DNA of 64,000 bases from Vallitalea sp. (GTDB lineage: Bacteria > Bacillota > Clostridia > Lachnospirales > Vallitaleaceae). Position numbers and translations under genes: made by a program. Location of the stretch: positions 18,404 through 82,403 of the forward strand of contig JAOASG010000020.1 in assembly GCA_025210235.1 (NCBI GenBank), given 5' to 3'. The notes under the pieces are model-generated. The model was given only the letters and a program-made list of their open reading frames with translations, was not told the origin of the DNA and made no database searches. This document shows positions 52,804 to 60,626 of the stretch, in pieces (within the stretch, counting starts at the first letter, position 1; each line of letters opens with the position of its first letter).

Positions 52804-54114
52804 ATGGGTGGAACATGGACTACTCAAAATAAAGTAAGACCAGGAGTATATATTAATTTTCAACAAAAGGAAATAGAACCAGAAGGATTACATAGAGGTA
52901 TTGTTACTATGCCTTTAAGTCTTGATTTTGGTCCAGAACAAAAAGTAATTGAAGTATCACATAATACAGATACGCTCCCTATTTTTGGAGAAGAACTATA
53001 CAATATTGTACCAATTAGAGAAGCTTTAAAAAGAGCTGAAAAAGTATTAGTATATCGGTTAAATACTGTTTCAGAAGGTACAAAAGCTTCTGTGACAGAA
53101 GGAAACTTAACTGCTACTGCTAAATATACAGGAACAACAGGTAATAAATTAAAAATAGTTGTTGAAGTAGAAAGTGATAAATTTAATGTAAAAACTTTTA
53201 TTAGAACAAAATTAGTTGATTATCAACAATCTGTATCTAAAGTAGAAGAATTACAAAATAATGACTATGTAGAATTTAGTGGTACAGGAAAGCTATCTGC
53301 TACTGCTGGAATAGCCTTAACAGGAGGTTCAAATAGTACCATTAATGAAAATAGTTATAATAAATACAGAGAATCTATAGAAGTATATTATTTTAATGCA
53401 TGTGCTTTATTTGATGTATCAGATGTAAATATAAAGAATGCTTTTAAACAATGGATAAAAAGACTAAGAGAAGATGAGGGTAATAAGACTTTATTAGTAG
53501 TTGAAAATTATAGTAGTGCTAACTACGAAGGAATTATTAGTGTTAAAAATGGTGTTGTACTTGAAGATGGTACTACATTAGAAGCAAAAAAAGCGACAGC
53601 TTGGGTAGCGGGAGCAACAGCAGCTGCAAATACCAATCAATCTCTAACTTATGATTTCTATGATGGAGCAGTTGATGTAGATGTAAAATATAATTATACA
53701 GCTATTGAAAGTGCAATAAATAGTGGTGAGTTCATATTTACTAGTTATGATGGAAAAGCAAGAGTAGAATATGATATAAATACTCTACATACTTATTCAA
53801 AGGATAAGGGTAGAATGTTTAGGAAAAACAGAGTAATTCGTACTTTAGATGCTATTAATAATGATATTACCAAAATAGGCAATGATTATTTTATAGGTAA
53901 AATTAGTAATAATGAAGATGGAAGAAATCTTTTGAAAAATGAGATTATTAAATGTCTACAAAAATATGAAAATATTGATTCCATAACTAATCTTGATACA
54001 GGAAAAGATGTACAGGTATTAGCTAGTGGGGATACAGATGTAGTAATAGTTAGAATAGCTGCTCAGCCAGTAGATGGTATGGAAAAATTATATATGACTG
54101 TGGAGGTGAAATAA
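52804..54114 (+). CDS. Contractile tail sheath protein (XkdK-like)
   Basis: This is the sheath subunit that stores and releases energy to drive the tube through the target envelope. The 436-residue protein begins after AAGGAAGGTG at ATG 52804 (an upstream ATG at 52795 is inside the leader). Family features: RPGVYINFQQKE at the N-terminus, GIVTMPLSLDFGP, DALNNDITKI-like segment AINNDITKIGNDYFIGK, and the C-terminal strand MEKLYMTVEVK that threads into neighbouring subunits. It is 1 base from the tube gene. Confidence 0.93.
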   Translation: MGGTWTTQNKVRPGVYINFQQKEIEPEGLHRGIVTMPLSLDFGPEQKVIEVSHNTDTLPIFGEELYNIVPIREALKRAEKVLVYRLNTVSEGTKASVTEGNLTATAKYTGTTGNKLKIVVEVESDKFNVKTFIRTKLVDYQQSVSKVEELQNNDYVEFSGTGKLSATAGIALTGGSNSTINENSYNKYRESIEVYYFNACALFDVSDVNIKNAFKQWIKRLREDEGNKTLLVVENYSSANYEGIISVKNGVVLEDGTTLEAKKATAWVAGATAAANTNQSLTYDFYDGAVDVDVKYNYTAIESAINSGEFIFTSYDGKARVEYDINTLHTYSKDKGRMFRKNRVIRTLDAINNDITKIGNDYFIGKISNNEDGRNLLKNEIIKCLQKYENIDSITNLDTGKDVQVLASGDTDVVIVRIAAQPVDGMEKLYMTVEVK

Positions 54115-54115
54115 T

Positions 54116-54574
54116 ATGGGGACTTTAAAAGCTCAAGATATTATATCAGGAAAAGAAGGTAAAGTTTTTAAAACTATTGATGGAAATGTAAAAGAAATGG
54201 CTTATGTTAAAAAAATTGAAGCAAAAATAGAAAAAAATAAGTCAGAAATTAAAGTATTAGGTAGTAGAGCAACTCATAGCAAGGCAACTGGATGGAAAGG
54301 TACAGGAAGTATGACCATTTATTATATGACAAGCGAATTAAGGGAATTAATGCTTGACTACATTAAATCTGGTAAAGATACATATTTTGACATTCAGCTA
54401 GTTAATGAAGATCCTGCAAGTGCTGCTGGAAAACAAACAGTTGTATTAAAAAATTGCAATATTGATAGTGTTATAATTGGACAACTTGATATTGATAAAG
54501 ATGTATTAGATGAAGAAATAAGTTTTACATTTGATGATATTGAATTATTAGATAAATTCAATTCAGTACAATAA
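54116..54574 (+). CDS. Tail tube protein (XkdM-like)
   Basis: This is the rigid inner tube subunit. The 152-residue protein shows the XkdM pattern: KAQDIISGKEGKVFKTIDGN (start), ATHSKATGWKGTGSMTIYY and DEEISFTFDDIELL. It follows the sheath gene directly, the standard pairing, and is expected to be one of the most abundant products. A hairpin follows at once, which may raise the level of the sheath-tube transcript over downstream genes. Confidence 0.93.
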   Translation: MGTLKAQDIISGKEGKVFKTIDGNVKEMAYVKKIEAKIEKNKSEIKVLGSRATHSKATGWKGTGSMTIYYMTSELRELMLDYIKSGKDTYFDIQLVNEDPASAAGKQTVVLKNCNIDSVIIGQLDIDKDVLDEEISFTFDDIELLDKFNSVQ

Positions 54575-54580
54575 AGAGGA

Positions 54581-54615
54581 ATTTGCACAACATGCATTAC
54601 GCATTTTGTGCAAAT
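54581..54615 (+). repeat. Intra-operon hairpin after the tail tube gene
   Basis: ATTTGCACAA (54581-54590) and TTGTGCAAAT (54606-54615) form a perfect 10-bp stem with a 15-base loop that can fold further. No T tract follows, so an RNA-stability or processing role is more likely than full termination. Confidence 0.65.
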
Positions 54616-54642
54616 CTACAACCAAATAAGAGGAGTGATTAG

Positions 54643-55050
54643 ATGAGTAACTTACAAGCTTTTTTAAATGAAAATACTATTGATAATATAACAGAAGATG
54701 TTTTAGTTTCTAATAGGTTTAAAAGTGATACAAAAGATTTACTAAAATTCACAATAAGAGCTATAACTGATAGTGAAATGTCAGAAATACAAAAGATATG
54801 TATGAGAACAGGGAAAAAAGGTAAAGTTGATTTTGATATTAGTAAATTCAATAGACTTATTGCTATAAAAGGAACAGCTAACCCTAATTTTGAAGATGCT
54901 AAAAGTATTAAAAGTATTGGGTGCATTACACCAGAAGATTATATTAAAAAGGTTATGCTTCCAGGAGAAATTGCTACATTATCGGAACAAATTCAAACAT
55001 TGTCAGGATATATGGATATTGAAGATTTAAAAGAACAGGCAAAAAACTAA
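54643..55050 (+). CDS. Tail assembly chaperone (XkdN-like; short G-type product)
   Basis: This 135-residue chaperone coats the tape measure before tube assembly. It matches the XkdN class (MSNLQAFLNENTID, SNRFKSDTKDLLKFTIRAIT, DISKFNRLIAIKGT, EDYIKKVMLPGEIATLSEQI). Its last codons, GCA AAA AAC TAA, hold the slippery heptamer A AAA AAC. Ribosomes that slip back one base read on into a 56-codon extension ending at 55217. The zero-frame stop comes immediately after the slip site, as in many phage G/GT pairs. Confidence 0.88.
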   Translation: MSNLQAFLNENTIDNITEDVLVSNRFKSDTKDLLKFTIRAITDSEMSEIQKICMRTGKKGKVDFDISKFNRLIAIKGTANPNFEDAKSIKSIGCITPEDYIKKVMLPGEIATLSEQIQTLSGYMDIEDLKEQAKN

Positions 55051-55117
55051 TTGTTGAGGGGGATGGAGAAGCTAATTACGCACATTATTTATTGCATAAA
55101 ATAAATATTCTCCCTCA
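55041..55117 (+). promoter_or_regulatory. Programmed -1 frameshift signal
   Basis: The heptamer A AAA AAC lies at 55041-55047 in the correct phase. Seven bases later a stem begins: TGAGGG (55055-55060) with CCCTCA (55112-55117), extended past a bulge by AGAA (55067-55070) with TTCT (55108-55111). Heptamer, spacing of 5-9 bases and stem are the three classical parts. Confidence 0.88.
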
Positions 55118-55217
55118 TAAGTTTTTAGAATTACCAAGGCGTGAAAAAGCATTTATCATGGCAAGTGTAGACTTACATATTGAAGCAGAGAAAAAAGCTT
55201 ATAATAAAACACGTTAA
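55047..55217 (+). CDS. Frameshift extension of the tail assembly chaperone (T part of the GT-type product)
   Basis: This frame has no start of its own and is entered by -1 slippage at 55041-55047. It encodes 56 residues beginning LIVEGDGEANYAHYLLHK and continuing through KFLELPRREKAFIMASVDLH to a Lys/Arg-rich end before TAA 55215-55217. The ELPRREKAFIMASVDLHIE pattern is typical of T-domains in Gram-positive tail chaperones, where it binds the tape measure. The full fusion would be about 191 residues. The tape measure gene starts 15 bases after the stop. Confidence 0.85.
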   Translation, partial: LIVEGDGEANYAHYLLHKINILPHKFLELPRREKAFIMASVDLHIEAEKKAYNKTR

Positions 55218-55232
55218 AAAGGTGGTGAGAGT

Positions 55233-56732
55233 ATGAAGGCAATAACTGCAATTGAAAATTCATTACAGATAATGAATAAGTATAATAAGATACTTGAAAA
55301 AAATATTTCGGCACATAACAAATATGTTAATAAAATTAAAGAAGGACAACAAGTATTTGATAAGATAAAAAAGACAAGTGAAATGCTAAGTAGTGAACCA
55401 AATAAATCTTCAGGTAAATTAAAAGAGTTAATGAAGAAGCCAATGGGTAACATGACAGATAAATTTAAGAAGAAAATAGGAGAATCAAGGAAAAAAGGGA
55501 AATTCAGCATTCCCTCTCCAATTAAAAAAACAACTGAGATGTTAAAAAAATTTGGTGAAACTCCTATAGGAAAAAACATCAAACTTGGTATAACAAAAAA
55601 TAAAAAGTTCTCAAGTATGATAAATGACATAAAAACAAAATGGAACGATACATGGGTACAGATGGGTAATAAAATAGCTGATTCACTACAACCTATTTTA
55701 TTGAAAGTATTAGCATTATTAAACAGTAAAGAATTTAGTACAATGCTTGATTTAGTAATTAAGATCATAGAAAAAATTGTTGCTGGTATTTGTAGGCTAT
55801 TAGATTATCTAACTCCATTAATGAATATTATTAATGAAATATTAGGAGTAGTGTTAGAGAATTCTCATATAGTATTAGCTGTATTAGCAGCTGTTGCAAT
55901 AGCGATTGGTGTAATAACGGCGGCTACATCAATTTATAATGCAATTCTTAATATTCGTATTATAAAAGAAAAAATTATGAAAGCAATACAGGAAGCAAAT
56001 CCTACTATGATAGTCATAAAAGCAATAATAATATTGATAACAGCATTAATAACTTTAATTGCTACGATGGAACCAGTAAGAAAAGCAGTAGCAAATTTAA
56101 CTAGAGGATTCTTTGATTTTGTTGAAGGAGGAATTAATAGTTTTATTGATGGATTAGCATCAGCGATAGAAGGAATAATTACATTTTCCGGCAAAGGAAT
56201 TAATACTTTCTTAAATATTTTTGTAAACCCATTTATAGACGGAATTAACTTAATTATATCAGGACTTAATTTATTAGGAGCTAACATAAATAACATTGAC
56301 CACTTAAAAGTTGATTTTGATGGGGTAGCTAAGAATACTGGAGATTTTATAAGAAAAGGTAAAGTTGATCTAAGTGGTGTTAGAGAATCAGTTGCTGGAA
56401 CAATAGAAAACTTTTCTGCAGAGTCATTAAAGAAAAAAATAGGACTAGATAAACTTCAAAGCGATCAATCAAATGTAGTGGGAAAAGGAAAAGATGTACC
56501 TGTAGCTGTTAATAAAATTAACGATAATGTTAATATCGCAGATGAAGATGTAAAACTTATGAGAGACGTTGCAGAGCGAGAAATGATACAAAATTTTGTA
56601 ACATTAACTCCAACAGTGTCAATGGATAATATGACAGTAAATGAAAATGCAGATGCGGATAAATTATTAGGTAAAATAACCGAAGCATTGATAACAGAAG
56701 TTTCTAATTCAGCACAGGGGGTGTATGCATAG
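55233..56732 (+). CDS. Tape measure protein
   Basis: This protein sets tail length. The 499 residues are mostly helical, with a coiled, Lys-rich first third and a hydrophobic middle of several membrane-like helices (IIEKIVAGICRLLDYL, VLAVLAAVAIAIGVITAA, VIKAIIILITALITLIAT), as tape measures usually have. The position between the chaperone pair and the LysM protein fits. It is short for the family; at the usual ~1.5 angstrom per residue it predicts a tail of about 75 nm. No lysozyme or peptidase domain is visible inside it. Confidence 0.85.
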   Translation: MKAITAIENSLQIMNKYNKILEKNISAHNKYVNKIKEGQQVFDKIKKTSEMLSSEPNKSSGKLKELMKKPMGNMTDKFKKKIGESRKKGKFSIPSPIKKTTEMLKKFGETPIGKNIKLGITKNKKFSSMINDIKTKWNDTWVQMGNKIADSLQPILLKVLALLNSKEFSTMLDLVIKIIEKIVAGICRLLDYLTPLMNIINEILGVVLENSHIVLAVLAAVAIAIGVITAATSIYNAILNIRIIKEKIMKAIQEANPTMIVIKAIIILITALITLIATMEPVRKAVANLTRGFFDFVEGGINSFIDGLASAIEGIITFSGKGINTFLNIFVNPFIDGINLIISGLNLLGANINNIDHLKVDFDGVAKNTGDFIRKGKVDLSGVRESVAGTIENFSAESLKKKIGLDKLQSDQSNVVGKGKDVPVAVNKINDNVNIADEDVKLMRDVAEREMIQNFVTLTPTVSMDNMTVNENADADKLLGKITEALITEVSNSAQGVYA

Positions 56733-57407
56733 ATGTATAAATTTTACTTGGGATTATTAGATAATAGTGAAGAAGAAATATTACTTCCTGTAAATCCAGA
56801 AGAAATAACTGTTACCCAGTCAAACAATACAGAAACTTATAATATTTATGAATTTGGAGAAGTTGTAAAGCAAGGTAATAGGAATTTATTAAAGCTAAGT
56901 ATAAATAGTTTTTTCCCTTTAGATAATGCGCCATATGTAGTTTCAAATAATTTAGAACACCCAAGTGTATATGTAAATAAACTATATAAATGGAAGCAAA
57001 ATAACAAAATTCTTACATTCAAAGTAACAGGTGGATATTATCCAATTGATAGATTATGGATAATAGAAGATTTTGAGATAAGAGGAAAAGCAGGGGAAGT
57101 AGGAGATATTTATTATTCTATTAGTTTAAAGGAATATCGTAAATTCAGGGCTAGACGGATAAATATAATAAACAATAATGGGAAAATGACGTTAACTAAA
57201 GATTATAAAGTAGCAAGGCCAATTACTAAATCATTGCCTAGTGTCTATATTGTAAAAACAGGTGATACCCTTTGGAAAATTGCAAAATCACAATTAGGTA
57301 ATGGAAATCTCTATAGTAAAATTGCAGAAATAAACAATATAAAGAATCCTAACCTTATATATAAAGGGCAGAAATTAACATTACCTCAAAAAGAGGTGAG
57401 ATTATGA
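56733..57407 (+). CDS. LysM-containing tail/baseplate hub protein (XkdP-like)
   Basis: This links the tube end to the hub. The first 150 residues match the XkdP/gp53-like domain (ILLPVNPEEITVTQSNN, YNIYEFGEVVKQGNRNL, VGDIYYSISLKEYRKF). A LysM peptidoglycan-binding motif covers about 171-219 (YIVKTGDTLWKIAKSQLG, then IYKGQKLTLP). The length is 224 residues. The ATG directly follows the tape measure stop, and the end overlaps the next gene by 4 bases (ATGA), so the block is translated as a unit. Confidence 0.92.
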   Translation: MYKFYLGLLDNSEEEILLPVNPEEITVTQSNNTETYNIYEFGEVVKQGNRNLLKLSINSFFPLDNAPYVVSNNLEHPSVYVNKLYKWKQNNKILTFKVTGGYYPIDRLWIIEDFEIRGKAGEVGDIYYSISLKEYRKFRARRINIINNNGKMTLTKDYKVARPITKSLPSVYIVKTGDTLWKIAKSQLGNGNLYSKIAEINNIKNPNLIYKGQKLTLPQKEVRL

Positions 57408-58360
57408 TTAGCCTTATAATGCAAAATACCACAAATGGATGTATATATGATATAAGCCAACTAGTTACAGATATAACTTGGTCAACAGTTAGAGTTGGAA
57501 AAGCATCAGAATTATCTTTTACATTAGTAATTGAAAAAAGCTTAGAAATAAATGAAGGCAGTATCATATATTTTAAAAAAGACAATCATAGTATTTTTTA
57601 TGGATACATTTTTAAGATATCTAGGAAATCAGATGAAACACTAGAAATTACTGCATTTGACCAAATAAGATATTTGCTTAACAAAGATACATATGTATTT
57701 AAGAATAAAAGAGCAGATGAAATTATTAATAAAATTGCTAGAGATTTTAACCTTAAAACAGGAATAATAGAAAATACTAATTATAAAATACCATTAATGG
57801 TAGAAGATGGACAAACTCTTATTGATATTATTTATAAATCTCTTGATAATACATTAATAAATACAGGACAAATGTATGTATTATATGACTGCTTTGGAAG
57901 TTTAACATTAAAGAATATAAGTAATATGTTAACGGATATTATTATTGGAGATAGTAGTTTATTAACAAGTTATTCCTATGATAGAAGTATTGATGGGGAT
58001 TCGTTTAATAAAATAAAACTATATAAAGATAATAAAAAAACAGGAAAAAGAGAAGTGTTTATTATAAGAGATAGCAATAATATTAAAAAATGGGGTCTAC
58101 TACAATATTATGAAAAAGTTAATGATAAATTAAATGAAGCACAGATTTATAAAAGAGCAAAGCAGCTTGAAACAGTAAAAAACAGAGTAGTGCAAAGATT
58201 AAATCTAGAGTGCATAGGAGATTTATCTATAAGAGCAGGAGGTTCAATATATGTGGATATAAAAGGGTTAGATCTAAAACAAAGATTTATTGTAGACAAT
58301 GCAAAACATAAATTTAGCAACAATGAACATACTATGGATTTAACATTGAAGGTGATATAA
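57404..58360 (+). CDS. Baseplate hub protein (XkdQ-like, gpD/gp27 fold)
   Basis: This 318-residue protein has the XkdQ pattern: DITWSTVRVGKASELSFTL, GYIFKISRKSDETLEITAFD, QIRYLLNKDTYVFKNKRADE, and the late GDLSIRAGGSIYVDIKGLDL. Such proteins form the trimeric hub to which the spike and tube attach. The family is sometimes annotated as a hydrolase, but no catalytic motif is seen here. The overlap with the LysM gene (ATGA) indicates coupling. Confidence 0.9.
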   Translation: MISLIMQNTTNGCIYDISQLVTDITWSTVRVGKASELSFTLVIEKSLEINEGSIIYFKKDNHSIFYGYIFKISRKSDETLEITAFDQIRYLLNKDTYVFKNKRADEIINKIARDFNLKTGIIENTNYKIPLMVEDGQTLIDIIYKSLDNTLINTGQMYVLYDCFGSLTLKNISNMLTDIIIGDSSLLTSYSYDRSIDGDSFNKIKLYKDNKKTGKREVFIIRDSNNIKKWGLLQYYEKVNDKLNEAQIYKRAKQLETVKNRVVQRLNLECIGDLSIRAGGSIYVDIKGLDLKQRFIVDNAKHKFSNNEHTMDLTLKVI

Positions 58361-58636
58361 ATGAATAATACGCAAAGTTTTATAGGAGCGTTAAAACAAA
58401 TAAACAAAGGGGTAAAGGATAATAGTCAAGATGTTGCTTTTTATTATGGACAAGTAATAGAAACAAAACCTCTACAGATACAAGTTGATCAAAGGTTTAT
58501 ACTAGACGGGGATTTTCTAGTTTTAACAAGTACAGTAGCTACAGATGATTTTTTATTAAAAGGAGATAAAGTAATTCTTTTAAGAGCACAAGGAGGACAA
58601 CAATATATTGTGTTAGATAAGGTGGTGATGACATGA
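58361..58636 (+). CDS. Small baseplate protein (XkdR-like, DUF2577)
   Basis: This 91-residue protein fits DUF2577: a short helix (SFIGALKQINKGVKD), a beta domain (DVAFYYGQVIETKPLQIQVD) and a closing barrel (LLKGDKVILLRAQGGQQYIVLDKV, shown in part). By position between hub and wedge it is likely a spike or spike-adaptor OB-fold component. It follows the hub stop with no gap and overlaps the next gene by 4 bases. Confidence 0.88.
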   Translation: MNNTQSFIGALKQINKGVKDNSQDVAFYYGQVIETKPLQIQVDQRFILDGDFLVLTSTVATDDFLLKGDKVILLRAQGGQQYIVLDKVVMT

Positions 58637-59034
58637 TACCTATTAGTGGATTAACTTCATTAAAAGATATTGATGAAATAATACCGAAAAATAGAACTTA
58701 TAAACTTAATCTATTAGAAGGGAAAATAGATGGTTATATTGATGGATTAAGTGCAATTAAACAAGGAGTATTTAAGATATTAGAAACACAGAGGTATCAA
58801 TATCTAATCTATGATTTTTCCTACGGGTCTGAACTTAATGAATTAATAGGAAAAGATAGTGACTATATTCAAATGGAGATAAGACGACGAATTACTGAGG
58901 CGCTTATTACAGATGATAGGATCATTGATGTTACAGATTTTGTATTTGTAAATAATAGGGAAAATATGATTGTCACATTTAGGGTAATAAGTAAAGAAGG
59001 TTCTTTTGAAAGTGAGGTGATTGTTAATGTTTGA
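58633..59034 (+). CDS. Baseplate wedge protein (XkdS-like, DUF2634, gp25 fold)
   Basis: This 133-residue protein shows the gp25-like core: TYKLNLLEGKIDGYIDGLSA, ILETQRYQYLIYDFSYGSEL, EIRRRITEALITDDRI, and MIVTFRVISKEG. In contractile machines gp25-type proteins nucleate sheath assembly and join the wedge ring to the sheath. It overlaps the baseplate J gene by 8 bases. Confidence 0.92.
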   Translation: MIPISGLTSLKDIDEIIPKNRTYKLNLLEGKIDGYIDGLSAIKQGVFKILETQRYQYLIYDFSYGSELNELIGKDSDYIQMEIRRRITEALITDDRIIDVTDFVFVNNRENMIVTFRVISKEGSFESEVIVNV

Positions 59035-60091
59035 GCATATGACATATGAATCAATACTTGAAAAAGCTTTAATGGAAGTTCCAGATAATATTGATAAAAG
59101 ACAAGGAAGTATTATTTATGATGCAATTGCACCAGCTTGTGCAGAACTAGCTCAAATCTATATTAATCTTGATACGTTATTAAAAATGGCTTTTGTAACT
59201 TCATCTAGTGGAGAATTTTTAGATAGAAAATGTGCTGATTTTGGAATATATAGAAAAAAAGCAACTAAAGCCATAAGAAAAGGGATATTTGGGGGAGTTG
59301 TACCAAAAGTAGGTAGTCGTTTTGGGCTAAATAATCTTACATATATTGTTAAAGACATTAGAGGTGGAATGGATAACGTTTTACTTGAATGTGAACAAGA
59401 AGGACTAATTGGAAATAGTGATACTGGATTACTTATACCTATAGAAGAAATAGAAGGGCTTATATCAGCAAAGTTAGTGGATGTTATTGTACCTGGGGAA
59501 AATATGGAAACTGATGAATCTTTATTAAACAGGCAACAAGAAAAAGTAAAAAAATCAGCAACTTCAGGTAATATTTATCACTATCAGAAGTGGGCTAGAG
59601 ATATAAAAGGTATTGGTGCAGTAAAAGTTATTCCAAGGTGGAATGGTGATTATACGGTAAAAGTAATAGTAGTAAATTCATTAATGGAACCAGCATCAGC
59701 AAAATTAGTTAGTAAAGTTCAAGAATATATCGATCCAAATAAAGAAGGAAAAGGAAAAGGAACAGCTCCAATAGGAGCAAAATGCACTGTAGAATCGGCT
59801 CTGTCACAGAGTATTGATATATCTGCAACAATTATAGATGCTAATAAAGAAAGAGTTAAAGAATTATTTATAAAAGAATTAAGTAGTTATTTTACAGATT
59901 TAGTTTCTGATAATTGGCAAGAAAAAGATAGTTATTCAATTAGTTATGCAAAGGTAGGTGCGATACTTCTAGACTCCATATCCCAATTAGGAGGAAGTGA
60001 TTATTCTAATTTAACTATTAATGCTGGTACAAGTAATATTGCATTAACTAATAAAGTACCAATTATAGGGACGGTGACGTTAAATGAATAA
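59027..60091 (+). CDS. Baseplate J-like protein (XkdT-like)
   Basis: This is the main wedge subunit. ATG 59027 follows GAGGTGA; a TTG at 59021 is less likely. The 354 residues show the J family pattern: DKRQGSIIYDAIAPACAELA, SGEFLDRKCADFGIYRKKAT, VVPKVGSRF, TSGNIYHYQKWARDIKGIGA and KVIPRWNGDYTVKVIVV. Length and order relative to XkdS and XkdU are as in PBSX. The end overlaps the XkdU gene by 8 bases. Confidence 0.93.
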   Translation: MFEHMTYESILEKALMEVPDNIDKRQGSIIYDAIAPACAELAQIYINLDTLLKMAFVTSSSGEFLDRKCADFGIYRKKATKAIRKGIFGGVVPKVGSRFGLNNLTYIVKDIRGGMDNVLLECEQEGLIGNSDTGLLIPIEEIEGLISAKLVDVIVPGENMETDESLLNRQQEKVKKSATSGNIYHYQKWARDIKGIGAVKVIPRWNGDYTVKVIVVNSLMEPASAKLVSKVQEYIDPNKEGKGKGTAPIGAKCTVESALSQSIDISATIIDANKERVKELFIKELSSYFTDLVSDNWQEKDSYSISYAKVGAILLDSISQLGGSDYSNLTINAGTSNIALTNKVPIIGTVTLNE

Positions 60092-60626
60092 TACTAATTT
60101 AATGGAGTATCTACCAGATTTTTATTCAGGTATTAAGGAATTCCAGTTAATAATGGATATAGAAGATAATAACTTTGATAAGCTTCAAAGTCATATAAAA
60201 GGACTTCATAATCAACTTTTCCTTGATACAGCTACCACTGGATTAGATAAGTGGGAAAAAGATACTGGAATTAAAATAAGTAGTAGTAATACATCTGATG
60301 AAGATAGACGTTCTAGGGTAAGAAGTAAAATTCGTGGAATAGGAAAAATAGATGAACAACTTATAAAAGAAGTAGTAGATTCATGGACCAATGGAGATGT
60401 TGAAGTTACTTTTAAAGAAGGAAAAATCAATATTAAGTTTGTTAGTTTTTATGGGATACCAAGTAACATAGAAGATGTTAAAGAGGCTATCAAACAGATT
60501 ATTCCCGCTCATCTAGGTATCAACTATGACATCAAATATCTTTTAGTGAAAGATATTCATAATAAAAGAACTATTACTGAACTAGAAAATACAAAATTAA
60601 ATTTATTCGAAGGAGGTGTCATCTGA
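60084..60626 (+). CDS. Baseplate/tail protein (XkdU-like, DUF2313/YmfQ)
   Basis: This 180-residue protein is the tail-protein-I-like component that joins fibres to the wedge. It shows LMEYLPDFYSGIKEFQLIM, DTATTGLDKWEKDTGIKI, DRRSRVRSKIRGIGKIDEQL and IIPAHLGINYDIKY, all typical of YmfQ/XkdU proteins. The stop codon overlaps the fibre start (TGATG), a tight coupling that favours balanced fibre-to-wedge production. Confidence 0.9.
   Translation: MNNTNLMEYLPDFYSGIKEFQLIMDIEDNNFDKLQSHIKGLHNQLFLDTATTGLDKWEKDTGIKISSSNTSDEDRRSRVRSKIRGIGKIDEQLIKEVVDSWTNGDVEVTFKEGKINIKFVSFYGIPSNIEDVKEAIKQIIPAHLGINYDIKYLLVKDIHNKRTITELENTKLNLFEGGVI

Noticed and set aside
55214..55768. 184-codon minus-strand frame opposite the tape measure gene
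   Set aside because: Phe/Leu/Ile-rich complement of Lys/Glu-rich codons; no ribosome site and opposed to the whole operon.
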